Source of the DNA: Pyrocephalus nanus
Lineage: Eukaryota > Chordata > Aves > Passeriformes > Tyrannidae
Length of the DNA: 64,000 nt
Assembly (NCBI GenBank): GCA_038380795.1
Contig: CM076259.1
Span: 103,155,739-103,219,738 of the forward strand
Reading direction: 5' to 3'
The notes under the pieces were generated by a model, which searched no databases, was not told the DNA's origin, and saw only the letters and a list, made by a program, of their open reading frames with translations. Of this stretch, positions 41,512-55,900 are shown piece after piece. The first letter of the stretch is position 1, and every line of letters begins with the position of its first letter. The translations under genes were made by a program, and so were the position numbers.

Positions 41512-43561
41512 TATCGGTCAAGTTTATTGTTTTAAAGCTGTCATTGTTTATTCCTGCCATCAGCTGTATTAGATACATTTTCCATGTATTTTCTAGTTTT
41601 AGTGAAAGACTAAATTAACTCAACCTGTCTTGCCCTTGTACCTTGGCTTGGTCCAGGAAAAGCAATGAAGGGTAGTAATAAATTAAAATATACTGAAAGT
41701 TATAGAACTTTTGCCTTCTTCATGTGTTGACAAAGCTTTAGACTTTGTCACCAGTGTTGTTGAGAACTTCTGTGAGAACCCTCAATGACAACTCCAGCAA
41801 ACCTCAGTCTTGTGGCTCTCTTGCTAGTGCTGAATTGGGCAGAATTCAAACCAAATGAGTCTTTCCAGAGCCAGTGGCATAAGTTCTCTAGAGCCAGTGA
41901 CACTTGAACAGGCTCAGAGTAGGATCCTTGAAGCCAGAACAACTTATTTTTTATGGTGTAGTACTGAGACTGAAGGGGCTGGGAGTTATGTCTGGGCATT
42001 CTCAAGTTAATTATTTTTTATTGTTGCTAAGTAGCAAGACTGACAGATCATCCATTTGACTTATACTGCTATTAAAGGATTCAGTTACAGTTTTAATCAA
42101 TTTGAGAAGCAAAGGGATTTAAAGGATGGCTTGGTTTAATTCCAACCAATGGCTACATTGCTTGAGAGAGATTTTATGCTAAAGGTTTGGCAATGCGTGA
42201 GAATCTGAACCCTCTTTTAGCAATCATGTAATTCATTATTTTTGTTACAAATAGAGTACTGGCATTACAGAGTTTAGAACATTTTGCATGACTTTAAAAA
42301 CAATGGTTACAGCAATTCTATCAGACATCTGGTTTTAAGCAGTAAATAAAGTCTAGCTGGTGCCCTTTTGAAACTAGGCATGGAAGATGAGGGGAGTTGC
42401 TCATGAAAGATGCATTTCCCAGGTGATTTTACTACTACTTTTAAAATGGTGTTCCTAACACAATTGCCTACATTTTTATCTGCAAAATGCTATAAAAAAC
42501 CCCGGTGCAATATACACAAATACATACATGTAGATTGCCTTCATCTAAGTTCAGTTGGACTACGGAGGAAAATAAATGAAAAAAACCAGGGAAGTAGTTC
42601 CACCAGAAGTGGCCTAGACAATGAATAATCTCATGGCAAGCTCTTGTTCTTTACAAGCTGCTCCAGTTTACTCCATCTCACAACCTGCTTCTGGACAATG
42701 CTACTATCATAGGAATTTATAAAGGACATTTTTTGGCTAACATGTTACCTGAGAACTGGGAGATTTGGGGTTTGTTGCTGAAAATCATATAACCTGCTTC
42801 TGGATCAGTTCTGCCTAAGAAATTGCTTTGCCTTGTAGGAAAAAATTATGTATACGTGAGCATCTAAGGCATTCTGCTGAACAACAAATTACAGTGAAAG
42901 AAGCCCATGCTTTCTCCTGAGCACTCTGGTCTAAGGAAATGCTGAAATGTTGCTGAAAGAAATAATGCGTATATTTCTGCATTTCTCTCATTTTTTCTCC
43001 ATTAACTATTTGTATGTATGTATTTTATTTTTTGAACTAGCATAATTTTATTCTGAAGTTAAGTTATGGAGTTGACAGGCACTGCCAAGAGTACAGCGCA
43101 GCAGCTGCCTAGAATATGTGGCAAAACCATGAATGATAATAATAATAGTTGTAGTGGTAATAATGATGGCATGTTCTGAGATTATAGGCTGCAAGTATCC
43201 TGAGAAGTGTGTTTGATAGGTAATTGCAATAGGTAATTTGACAGGTTGCCAACTTGAACTTGTACCCCAGATCATGTGTATGCAAAAATAGAAGTGTTTC
43301 TATTGAATAGTTATCCCATAGTTAGAGTGCTAGAGAACTGCAAGAACATTTTTTTACCTGTAGGATATGTGAGCAGTAGGATGAGTTGGCAGGTCTTCTG
43401 TATCTCAGTACTTCACATTTTGAGTTAAGATTTAATCAACTTGGGTGCAAAGAAAACAAAATGTAAGAAAAGTGCTAGTGTAATTAGCTGACCCCATTCT
43501 CCACTTTTGTGACAAATGTTAAAAAAGAAGGAAAGAAGGTAATAATAGTGAGGGTGGAACT

Positions 43562-43580
43562 AAAAAAAAAAAAAAAAAAA
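43562..43580 (+). repeat. A19 homopolymer
   Basis: Uninterrupted run of A in AT-rich intron; no retroposed body recognised. Confidence 0.9.
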
Positions 43581-46500
43581 GGAAATTATGGCATCATAAA
43601 CACTGCTTTTGAAAAAAAATCCACAAATATTTGTATTTTCTGTATGTTGTTTCATATGTGGTTTATTCTAGCAATGTCTGGGGCAGGCCACAGTGATACA
43701 AGTACATTTTGCAGCATTGCCACAAGCCAGTGCTGTCTAATTTGGTGGCTTTAATTTAAATGTGCTTAGTAATTATTCCTTATGAGACTATGGTAGGATC
43801 TGTGCAGATAAAACTCACAATTTATTTTTTTTTTTAGAAATAATGCAGAATTGTGATTATGAAGGTCAGAGCTTCTGGAAGAAATGAGTGATGCCTCTCA
43901 GCTGCAGTGTAGTGTAGGTCTTGCTACCTTGCCTTATAGTCTTAACATTAGATTTTAAAACTGTACTAGGATTCAAAATGCAGACGAATCCTCTCCCTGA
44001 TTTGTGGGGTTTGTTCTTGCCTTTGTTATCTTTCTCCCTTACTGCTTTTCATTTTATTTCCAGTTTTGGACCTCATGTTTCTGTTTTTTGGGGATTTTAG
44101 CCTAGTTCCAGCTGCCTCCACAAAAGTCACTTTTGCCATTCTTTATGCATGAGGCAGAGCATGAAAGAGTGACAGTGAAAATCTGATATTTGTAAATAAA
44201 GTTGTTCCCTCATGTTTCCCTTTTATTTCCCTCTTTTTGTGGATGACACTGTCCCAGTTTTCTCTCTGTAACTGCTTATGGCCACTATTAGACTGTCTTC
44301 AGGAAATATAAATTAAAACAACTTCTTTTGTTGCTTTATTAACAATCTCTATCATTAATCTTTTAGAAAATAATCCACATTTAGAAAATAACATTATACT
44401 CCTTCAGCTGAAGCTTTATTTGGTTGGTTAGATCATATAGCCTAACTTTAGTTATAGTATGGCAGTGAATATATGTGTAAAGTTCAGACAATAAACAGGT
44501 ACAAGTAATATACCTTGTCCTTGCTGTAACTGTGTATTTCAGTTCAGAGATAATCACAGTATTGTTTAAATAAGTGAATAGCAAATTTTTATCTTGTGTA
44601 GGAGTAAAGCTTGGTTGCAGATTTTTGTGTGTGTTCTTGCTTTTTTGAAGTAGAAAAAAGTTGATATTAAACTTGCATATGATCTGTTTCATTCCTTAAT
44701 TGCAATGTTTTGATACTGTGGTTAAACAGATATTTAAGAAAATCTTTCATACGGGCTTGTATGGAAAGAAGAGACATCTCCAGGTGTGGGTGGTATGCTA
44801 CTAAGAATAAAAATTTATTTCTAATTGCATAGTTAGAGACTTTTTATAGTTCTCAAGTGCTTTTAGCTTTTTTTAGTTGAATAGAAATGGGTATGAAAAA
44901 GCAATAACTGTAAATGGCAAAGGCCCCCGGTAATTTGCATTGAGCTTACCATGCCACCTAAGGGATGTTTGTAGAGGGTGGGCACAGTTATCTTCAGCAC
45001 TTACTTAAAGATAAAGCACAAGGTAGCCAAAGGGAAATAAGCTGTCCCTGATGACAGAAAGTGACATGTGGCTTTTGCTCCTGGGGCCTTTCAGAAGCAG
45101 CCTCAGCCCCTCATCTCTAGGGATGGCTGCAGGAAGTTGAAATGAGCTGCAGGGATCATTGTGGTGACCTTTTCCTATGCTTCTTTGAGTCCTAGACTTC
45201 AGGGCTGCTCTAGTCTATGGCTCTTTACATTCTTGCATGTTTCCCCGAGTTCATGCTTAAATAATGTTTAGTTGGATGTCATTCATGTATGGAAAAAATA
45301 TATTTTGAAATTGTGGGTTTTTTACCTAAACATTGCATTTGCTCTCCTCCAGTTTTTCTGTCTTCTATGGTTTACAGAACTGTTAATTTTTCTCTTGTCT
45401 GAATATGAAGATGTAATATCAACAGTCTGCTATCTGCTATGTGAGGAACTCGTTTAGCAGTTCCTCTTCCCAGGCCCTGAATTTGTAGGGAATTATATGT
45501 TGAGGAGAGAAGTTAAGAGTGAATCTGTTCAAAGACTGAATACCTGAGAAGTTTTCCACTTGCTTTACTGTCTTTTGTGGATTCAGAAATATTTTAAATT
45601 TTTATATATACTCCTGGTCTGGTAAAAATAAGCATATAATTATTCACTGCTTTCTTGTTTGTAATAAACCTATACGGTATTTGAGAACATAGAATCCTTT
45701 TTCCTTTAGTAGTGAAACTTCTCAGACAGTATGCTCTTTAAGCTGAATGTTTAAACTTATAGTAAATTCTTCTTATTACCAATGAAATAATTATCTCTGC
45801 TTAAAAGCAATTTTTTTTTTGTTCTTCAATATAAATGTTGCAATCTCTTCCTGCTATTTTTGCAAAATGATTCATAAGAAACCATGCAGAAAATAGATGT
45901 ATCCAGATTGAAAATGTTACATGCCCTCCCACATATAACAATGAAATGTGTGTTTTGCTACTAAGATTGCAAATACTTCATTGATGTCTGCATATAATTA
46001 AATGTGTTAGATTTTCTTTCCGGCTATGCTTACTGGCAAATGTTTCATGAATGCCAACAGCTGTTATTAGGAAAATGCTCCCTGATCAACCTGCTACTTC
46101 TGCATAGGTTCTTTATAATAAAGCAAAAGAACGCATTGGCTTTTCTTGCCTGAGTAACAGTGGAAGTGTTTCGTGGATTAAAATTTCATTCTTTTTGAAA
46201 CAGTTGCATATAAAAAAGGGTTTTTTCTAGCAGGATAAGATGATTTTAAAAATGAGACTTTAAACATGAAAACTTAGTCCCATTTTTTCATGTGGTTTAT
46301 TAGAGAGGATATAAAGCATCTGTTCTAAACAGAGCTTGCACTAATTACCGTAAAACTACTCTTAAAATAGAATGTTCTTTCACCAATTGTATTTCATGTA
46401 CTCTCTGCCTTGCTAATTCCATTTCTTTATATCCACTGAGATTTTGGCCTGTCAGAAAAACTTCCACAGTCCCAGACTCCTGTCTGTTAGTCTTGCTTAT

Positions 46501-47156
46501 AGAACCTGCCTCGCATGCTACATAAGGTGACAAGAATGTACATGCAGTCCCCAGCAGGCTGTGTGTAACAAGAGGGTCTGCCTCAAGTTTCCTATTTGTT
46601 TTATTTGGCGTTTCTCCTCCCTGCCATGTCATCCCACGTTATAAACAATCAACTCTTCTTTCTTCTCCCAGGGTTTTCCTTCTCTTCTTTGGCAAAATGT
46701 GCAAACATGTCCATTCAGCTCAGCAAGAATTGTTTCCATCTTTGTTCCCTTTCTCAGTCACTTAAGACTATTGCTGGTATCTCTGTTTTTCAGTGTTACC
46801 ACTAGAAGCAGGTAATTTTTGTCCATGGTCAGGTATGACTGGTTGAAGGCACTTGTCTGGTATACATGGGACTAGCTGGCATGTGCCTAAAGAATGTAAA
46901 GTGGAGAAGGAGCACGTCTGTCTCGAGGAAAAAAGTAATAAGAACTAGGGAATAGATATAAACATTTACCAGTACTGCCTTTCTGTGGTGGCTTCACACT
47001 TTGGTTACATGAATCTTTTCATTCTGTCCAAGTCTTTGAAATATTGTGTTTCATCCTAAGGACTTTTCAATTCAGTTCAAGTCTTTTTAATGATAAATCA
47101 AGGAAGAAGGAATGATTGGACCAACTTAACCTGCCTTTTCTGCTTCACTTTTTCAG

Positions 47157-47198
47157 GATTGCACAGTATATGAAACAGAGAATAAAATTCTTCATGTG
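47157..47198 (+). CDS. CNKSR2: CNKSR2 coding exon: 42-base exon joining CRIC to PDZ
   Basis: This 42-base exon sits between acceptor tttcag and donor CATGTG|gtgagt, a near-consensus donor. It encodes 14 residues, DCTVYETENKILHV, in phase 0 at both ends. It continues directly from the ...IVQQ end of the previous exon and leads into CKTLSG. It forms the last part of the CRIC region before the CRIC-PDZ linker. The exon is too short to be found by open-frame length; it was located by following the protein across the gap. Because its length is a multiple of three, skipping it would keep the frame. Confidence 0.95.
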
Positions 47199-49142
47199 GT
47201 GAGTAGTGCTTGGATTTCTCTTAAAAAAATATATTTGTATAGACCACATAGAATTTTAGAGCTGTGTGGTTTGTGCTTTTTGTATGCAGTGCCAGTGTGA
47301 TAATGAGGTAGTCTGGATACGACCGAGTGAATGTGTGGAACTACTTGTGAATAGGTTATGATGTTACAAACCTGGCATATGAGAAGCCAGGAACTTTGCA
47401 AGGGTTTGTGTTTGTCTGGCTCAGGCCCATATGTTATTTGTAAACCATGATCAGAAGAGTGATTTTGAAAAATGGCTTTTTTTTCTTTTTGAGAGAGAGA
47501 TTCATCAGGGCATCATGGAACACAGTGGGTTTGAAAGGCTAGTGCATAGACAGTCAAAAGTTTAAGTAAATTCTGTCTGAAAATTGTGCCTAAGTTTTAG
47601 GATTAAATTGTGTTTTGTGTTGTCGCTGAGCTTTAGTGAGTATTAAGTTTAACCAAATCTTGTGTCTAAAAGTTAGAAATGAAGATAGTATCTCTAAGAG
47701 GGAGTAATGAGTTGGCTTAATTTATTCACACTTAGGCAGGTTTTCATATTATACTGGTCTTATTACTAGATCTTAAGGAAGAAAATACTGCATTTCTTTA
47801 TTTTAAAAGGTGAGCTTTCCAGTAAATTTTGAAGGGTTTTTTTTTTCCCCTTTTTTTATTGCTCCCATATCAAGTGGTTGACAGGCTGAGTTTTATAAGC
47901 TTTTGATACTTTGGTTTTACAGTGATGTGGAATAATAAGTCTTCTTGTATTTTTAAGTTTCACTGATGTTTTCAGCTGTGGGACACAACAAATTAGCAAA
48001 TTTATTGAGCTAATCTATGCTAGGCCAATATCTACAAGTATTTAAGTAAGGAGGTTTTCAATTGCATAATCTTGGCAGAGGTTAAAGTGCTATAAGTTTG
48101 AAATCATTACATATAGCCTGGTTTTCAAAACATGCTTGTTTTCTGCTGTAAGAGAGAGTTCTGACATCTGCTGTATACAGGATATACATTTTACAAACTA
48201 GCAGAAAAGGCTGTTAAGGGAGTAGGCAGTGTTTAGAGCTGATGAAGCATCAGCATACAGTCTTCAACAGACAATTTGGAGGAAACTGAGAGCTGACCAA
48301 AAGCAATTGGTGAAAGAGGTAAATCTATGACTAAATAAATAAAAGGTAGGATATGAGATCATGTTTCAGATTTGAAAGGTAGTATTTTACACGTGCAGCT
48401 GAAAAGATTGATGATAAATTGGAATTGAAAGCAGTCACAATTCCCTCTAACCTCTCTCATTGGAAGAGAGAAAAAAGTGTTGTGGGTTTAGCCCATTAGA
48501 CAATCTGGGAGGAGCAGTCTAAAAGTAGATTAAAAAAGAGGGGAAAAGCCTACTGCTATCAAGCCCTTGAGACAGCATATGGTATTTTTATGCCGGTGTC
48601 AAAGAAGAGAAGGAATTAGATACCTTAAGAGATAACAATATTTGAATGCATGAGTATAAACTAGATTAAAGATGTTGTAGAGGGGGATTAAGAATTTAAA
48701 TCTCCCGTTATAGCCTGTGCATCCACTAAATTTACAGGTAAATGTTAAAAATAGTAGTAAATTTTGGTGAAGATGTAGAAGGAATCTTGAATGAGAAATA
48801 CTGGGAGAACTAGAGAAGACTGGGAGGAGGGGACACATACGCAGATATTGTAGAGAGAGAAAGTAAATTCTCTCTTTCTAAATCCAAAGACCAAGCCATT
48901 GCATGTCCATTTTCTGAGGCCATTTCCCATCTGCAAACTGTGGACTCCTAGACGTAACAGAAGTGGTGTTTGACCAGCATCCAGCTGCCTTTGAATGATC
49001 AGGTACCAACATACACCTGCATTTGCTGGTGTGACTTAGAGCAGAAATAGAATTTAAATCTGTTGGCTTATGCTGTTTGGTTCTGTGTACTACTTTCTCT
49101 TCCTAACACAAGGAAACAGAGTTTCTCAAAAAATTGAAAGGC

Positions 49143-49160
49143 AATGAATTACAATTCATT
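49143..49160. repeat. Inverted repeat, 8-bp arms
   Basis: aatgaatt and aattcatt are separated by ac. More aattcatt/caatt words follow to 49176, making a cluster of ATTCA/TGAAT elements. Confidence 0.7.
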
Positions 49161-51592
49161 AGCAATTCATTCAATTAGCCTAAGGAAATCCTTGTTGCAA
49201 AGTATTGTTCTCTAAACATTGAAGTAAAATTTTAGGAGTTCCTTCTTACATAAGTAAGGAAGAACTACAGCTACAGAAATGAAAATAACTTAAATGACAG
49301 TTATATACTCTTTTTTGTTAGGACACCCAAATATTAGTGATAGGAGCAGAGTGTTGGATCAAAGTAGTAGATTTTTGTCCACATTACCTGTTTGTGGTCC
49401 AGTGGTTTACTTTATGTTGAACTTGTGTTCTGGGTTAAACATCTCCATTGTTCACATGGTGAAAAGTGTTATTTTGGCCTGTTGTGCTGTGGTTAAGGGC
49501 TGGAGCTCGGTAAGCACACATCTCCTGTGGGAATGCTGCCGTTTCCCCTGGAGTGAGCCAAAGGCAAGATCCTCAAATAAATGACTGATTGGTTTGCTTT
49601 AATTAGGTAGGGCCAAAAAATAGTTCAGGTGTTCATATTCTAAAGGCAGTAACTTCTTTTGAAAATCAGATGAGTGCCCTCTTTCCTTCAGGGTGGTGTG
49701 GGTGTTCATGTGGAGATTGCTGAATCACCTTGTCCATAGATAGTATGTTTTAACTTCAATTCATGTATTCCTATGTTAGCTCTTTGGGTAACACTGATAC
49801 ATTTTAAGAAATGGTGTTCTGTGGAGACAGACCTCTGTACCTTCAGCTTATATTCCACAGAGAAATATTTTTGTTTGCTCCAAGCAATTCAAGTTTCAAA
49901 TGCTTTAGAAAAACCTCTTGATTGCCACTCATTGTATTAGGTTAAGTGGTAAACTAATCTGTGTTATTCAAGTAAACACATAAAATGTATCTAAAGGAAA
50001 AAGGTCTGATTGAAAAATTACGAAGTTTTAAGAAGAAATTACCTACTTAAACTTGTTTATTTCTTCTAAATGGAGTTCCAAAGTGTGTCTGGGGAAAAAA
50101 GGTCTCTTCTGTAATTTTTTAACCTAGAATTGTAGTAGTGTTGAAAAAATTGTTTTAAAGACAACTGTATTTCTTGAAGTTTTAATTTTTCTCTGTGACT
50201 TCATTCACAGAAACAGTTGATTTCTGTGGAATAAGAACCATAAAACCACACATGAATAATGTGTTGGAGTTTGCTCATTAAAATATTGGTATTTCTTAAA
50301 TATTCATGCATACAGAGAAATGCTTCATATTTCTGCCACTTCATTTCTCGGTATGTTTTTTCCAGGTTAGCTTCTGCTCAGTAAGCAATGTAATAAATAA
50401 ATAAGTAATAATAATTTGTTGATATAAACAGAAAGTAAATAGAACCAGAAAATAATATGAACAGAAATAGATGGCTATAGAAAATAATAATTTTAGAAGA
50501 ACAGGTTTAAAATACATTGAGCCTAAATATGAAAGGATAAGCCACAGGTGTGATATTTACTTAAAAATTGAAAATTATTCTGTTCTTGCTATATTGCTTT
50601 ATATTGATTTAGCTTAAGATGGTAAAATGTTTGTAAAACATTAAAAACCCTTTAAAGAGTGTCAATTCTGCTTATTTGGGGAATTTTAAGTTAATCATTG
50701 AAAAACTGTAAATAGAGCTTTAAATAATTTTTTTTAATAATTCATTGATTCCATCCAGCTGTTCAAGGCTGTATGTGATGGAAATATCCAGTTCAGATTA
50801 ATCCATGTGAAGCAGTAGAGTATTAAAGGGAGTGCAAAGCAAGAAGAACTAATTATAGAAAGTGGGCTCCGGTCAGATTAATAATGAGTTTTAACTGAAA
50901 AATGTTAATAGTATTTCTTTCAAGTATTTTAGTTTAATTCCATAAGAAAAGAGAATGTTTTCCTAAGGAATTTCACTCTTTTAAAATCGGGCTGCGTTTC
51001 CTGCAAAATGAAAATACAGTATTATTGAGTTGGGAAATGGTAAAAAGTGAATCTGCAGAGTGAAGTTAACATTCAGAAGTTTTTTGAAAAACAAACGAGC
51101 CATTTAAATTAAAAAAGAATTACTAAATTGGAAAAGAACAAGCAATGGATCAGAATGTTCTTGTTGAAACCACAGTGACGATAATTTGCTCCTGCCCACT
51201 ATATTTGAGTATTTGTTATAGAACTATAAAGGACTAAAAATACATTGTCAAAGGTATCATTTTTACAGTCTTATAAAAGACAGAAGAAAAAAGAAAAACT
51301 AACCACCTTCTTTTTTTTAGGAATCTATACCTTGCAAATTAAACCAAGCAAGCTTCAGTCTAATAGAAGCCTCTCCTTTAGCATCCAAAATAAGATATAG
51401 TTCACAGTTTAAACTTCATGTATGTACAAATTACAGTTCAGGCCCACTTGGTTTTAATATTGCTGGAGTTATTGGTGTGTTCCATACAATACAACAAATG
51501 TTTTGGACTAAAATTACTTTAATAATTATTATTAGTTTTGACCGAAGCTTACTGATTAGACTTTGTCTCAGACAGTTGTAACTAACAGCTGC

Positions 51593-51626
51593 TTTTGTTT
51601 TGTTTTGTTTTGTTTTGTTTTGTTTT
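51593..51626 (+). repeat. (TTTTG)n microsatellite
   Basis: Six to seven perfect TTTTG units. Confidence 0.95.
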
Positions 51627-52912
51627 CCCCAAACAGATTAAACTCAACATTGCCCAGATATTTTTTCTTACTTTTAGGCTTGAATGTCCATATGTCTTAG
51701 TGGTATCCTTTCCCTCATTCAGATGACATAGGTGAGGAACCTGATGAGGGTGGCTGGTGCCTCAGCCCTGGGAATGTGTTTAAGCCAAATACTTGGCAAG
51801 ATAGATTTAAGCTTGATTACTAGCCTGGGTAAAATTAAGGACAGGGACAAACGCAAGCCTGTTTGCTTGATCAGAAATGCTTGGTGACCCTAGAGCTGCC
51901 TGATTTGAACAGATAGAGGCTTTGAGGGAAGGCCATGCCCTTAGGTACTTGTGCTCTGCTGCAGGAGACAGACATTTTCCCAGGAGATGTTGAAGTAGCC
52001 ACAGAGAATTGGAACAATCACAAATCTAATTTAGTCACCTCATCCCTCTGGCTGAAAGAAGGAGCAATTGTGGGAAAACTGTTAGAAATTGGTACCCTAT
52101 GGTCCAAAAATACATATAGAAATGAGTATTGTCTGTCATTCTTCATGCTCTGGGCCATAAAGTACTTGCCTCCTGGGGAAAAGATAATGTTTCCCTTTGA
52201 ATTGCTACCAAACAGCTAGGTGCTATGCGGGGATATTTTTTGCCCTCTTTTGAATCATTTAGCTTTGCATGTAAAGACTGTGGTGTAGCTTCAATCTGCA
52301 ATTATAAGTGTGTCACTGGAATAGAGAGGAGAATTTTTTACTGAAGTGCAGTAATGAGTTACTGCAAAAGAGAATTGAAGTTGTTGCTAGAAGGCTTAAA
52401 GTGAGAGCAGGGACTGTGTGACAAAGGGAGAACATGTAATAATCTGTTGATTTCTCTCAGTTAATAATTTGTAACTTTTTTTCTGGTGTGGACAAATTCT
52501 TTCCCTTTGTTCAGCTACCTTGCACACTGGAAGCTGAGTGCAGCTTGAGGAAGGCTGGGGATTTTTAATGCCTGCTGATTTTTGTGGGAGCAAGTGGATC
52601 CTCAGCTTCCTGTGGCTTCTCACTGTAACTAACACTGCACTGCAGCAAGCAGTCAACAGTTACAAAAGATAACAGTGTTTTCATAAACAGAAGTGTAGTT
52701 TTACAAAGCATCCAAAGGTACTCTACCATTAGAGAGAAGAGGTGAGAAAATAGTACTACTGTCTGATTTTACTGCCATTAAAATGCACATCTATGATACA
52801 GCTTGTCCTGAATAATTATGTGAAGTAACGTGTTCTTAAGTTTTTTTGAACAAAATGATTAGCATTTCTTCTATTCAAATTAGCCTATATACAAAATCAG
52901 TCCATTTTTTCC

Positions 52913-52971
52913 CATATAATAAAATAATAATTTAATTTTTTTATTTATAATTAATAATTAAAAAATAATAT
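52913..52971. repeat. AT-only low-complexity block
   Basis: About 59 bases with almost no G or C, built of overlapping TAATAA/TTATTAAT words; partly self-complementary. Confidence 0.8.
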
Positions 52972-55900
52972 TGAACCAGCCTGGATTTACCTATATAATT
53001 TCTCAAATTGGATTTGCATGTGCAAAGCTCCAGTGAAGTCTGGGGTGTTTAGGGAAAATTTAGTCAAGCTAGAAGTAAAGTTACACAGAATAGAACTTTA
53101 GATTTAGTCAGGATTTTTGCTTGAGTGAATACGGGATGAACCTGATGAGCCTTGGTAGGAACTGTTTAGGAAGAGGAGCATAGGGAAATCACAGGTGGTT
53201 TACTTGGGAACTTTCTAAATGCAATAGCATATTGTCTCTATTAAATTTACATTGCTTCTGTGCCAGGCACAGGCAAGGCACTGGATGGTAGTTAAAAGCT
53301 GTTGTATACTGACACAGCTGTACCCTATAAATATGTCCCAAAGCCATCCAAGCTATGATATATTCCTGGGCCTGAATTTCCTACCTCCTCCTTCTCCCAT
53401 CCTCCGCAGACATACACTCCCCCCAAAAAAACTGCAAACAAACCCCCACAAACTGCAAATGAGATGTTCCTGAGAGTAAAGGCAAGGAAAAATGCATTAT
53501 TTTGCCTGTGTCAGCCTCTGGACGTGTTTCCAGTGAGAGCCTGTGTACCCTCTTTTTGCAGGGGGGAGGGAATATCTGCTGTGTAAGAGCGGGCTCCTTG
53601 CTCGCTGGCTCTGGACAAGCTCAGAGTTCATGAAAATCTCTGCCTTTAACATAAGCCAGATAGATTCTTGATTCTGCTTATGGTTCAACTCTTTAACCAA
53701 GAAATATATAAACAAAAATATTTAAGCGTCCAATAGTTTATAGGGAAACCTGTATGATTCTGTAAGTATGTAACACAAGTAGGCTTCTTATACTTTCAGA
53801 GGAAAGTAAAGGAGTTGTTATTTTCTTGTAGCAACTGCAAGTTTTGGATGGTTGGGCAGAACCCAGGCTCCTAATTTTAAAAAATTACTTTATGTTCTCA
53901 AAGTCTTGAAACTATGCCAGAATAAAAAAACTGAAATAAAATGCATAGTATTCTGAAATTAGAAGAGCAGTTTAATTAAAACCAAATTAGTTAGTCATTC
54001 CTTGGAAGTCCAAGCAAAGTGAATGTGCCAATTTGCTGTGCAATAGCAGTGAGTCTTAAATTCATAATCCTCCTACGGGAAACATCTTTTCCCCTCCAAA
54101 GGAAAGGACACACAAATAAAACATTTTTCAATTAAATGACTTTACTGGACAGAACTATTCCATAATTACTAAGCAGATGATTCTGTGATTAATTCTCATT
54201 ATCCAGAGTGGCTGTTTCTTGAGCAGTTCTCTTTATGGGTGCAGGTAGTTGCGGCATGTTGTCTTACTGAATCACTCGAGCCCACTAGTGCTCTATTAGA
54301 ATAAATATAGCTAATTCTGTTGGTCAGAAACTGAGAGAACTAATTCAAGAACTTTAGTTTTCACTTTTTTTTGTACCCTCTGTTTTCTTTTGCTGTTCCC
54401 AGTCACCTCTGATACTAATACATGGTAATAAACCTGCTAACATTTAATCAAGCTTAAGAAGTTATCTGTCTTAAAGTTTTGTCTGCACTGTGGTGAGTTC
54501 TGGGTACTCATGAAGTGGAAAATATTTTTTAGTAATGCAGCAGAATTTTGCCCTACTTATAATTTCTAGGAAGGTAGTTGTGTATGCATCCCCACATGTT
54601 GAATGAGTGTTTACATTTTGGAAAGGTCATTTCATAGAATTTGAAGCCTTAATCCGAAAGTGCATCCTGTAGCCATAAGGTCTTCTCTAGAGACTTTGCT
54701 GTGGCTCATTTATTCTGCTCAGGATGGATATGATGACTTGCTGTTGGACTGCAGTGTGAATATCTAAGGAAGCTGCAAGACCCGAAAGACAATAATCTTT
54801 TAGAAATGCATTGAAGCATATGGGAGATTTTTTTTTTATCCTAGTATCTTGGGGATTTTGACATCAGTATTCCCAGAGCTCCTCTTGGAGACTATTCACA
54901 CCACCTTGTTTTAGGATTGCAATCAATAAAACAGTATTGGAATGCTGATCTCCACAGGCCTACTGTGGAGTGTATGCTGTACCCCTCTTATGGAGAGGCA
55001 GAGGGAGAGCAGCTGCTCCAGGGAGCTATTTAATGCATGTCATCTTGGGCTTCTGTTCTGTGCCACATCCTGGACTTGACCTCACCTTTTCTCATCCTCT
55101 GTCAAGGCAGCTGAGGACTTTTCTGTTAATGAGGAGCCATGTCTGTGACTGGCATACCTGAACACTCCTTTTCTGTGCATTTTGGCATCTCTCTGAAACT
55201 GCTAAGAACCCCATAAATTTAGTAGTTTTAGAGGAGATTAATAGGAAGAATAGGTGAATACAAGTCTAAAGATATATCAAAATTCTGTTTTCATCTGCAG
55301 AGAGTAATTTGTAATTTAGGCTTCTTCACTTTGCATATGGAGAGCTGAATGCTCTATAATTTTTTTTAAACAGTTTTTCAATAATTGTCAGTGCAGTTAC
55401 AAGAGATATGAAAATACAAATAGCATGCCAACACTGATTGAAAAAACTCAAACTAACAGAAATCTAAGCTTTCATTTTTATTACAGAATTTTATATAATT
55501 TTTATGTTTTAAAAATGTCAGCTCAACATGATTTTCGTATATCCAAAAGCCATTAAAAGAAACCCTAATTTCAATAAAGTTCACTTTTCACTTCTTCCTA
55601 TTTCAGGTAAAAACCAAAATATTCTTGACCTCGTTTTATATATTTCTTGGCTTCCTTTATTCAGTAATGATTCTGCATCATGACAAAGCAGAAGGGTGGT
55701 GTGTGTGGCTATGCTTGAAAGTAGTATGTTTTCTGGAGGAAGGTCATGTTGGTAATAAAAATTTTATTATACTTTTCATTTGATTCTGGTTTGGTTTTTC
55801 ACCCTGAAACATTATTTCTCAATAAAATAACTGATCTATATACAAACTTAAACTTTTAACTGTTTGTAAATAACTTGAAGAGGAAAAAATCCCAGTATCC

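Noticed and set aside
48478..48520. tgttgtgggtttagccc, resembling the 5' end of some avian endogenous retrovirus LTRs
   Set aside because: Similarity stops after about 17 bases; no LTR body, second LTR or target duplication was seen.
51690..52220. Mixed-composition stretch with a 94-codon + strand frame, considered as an old transposon
   Set aside because: No terminal repeats, transposase motif or known repeat words could be identified.
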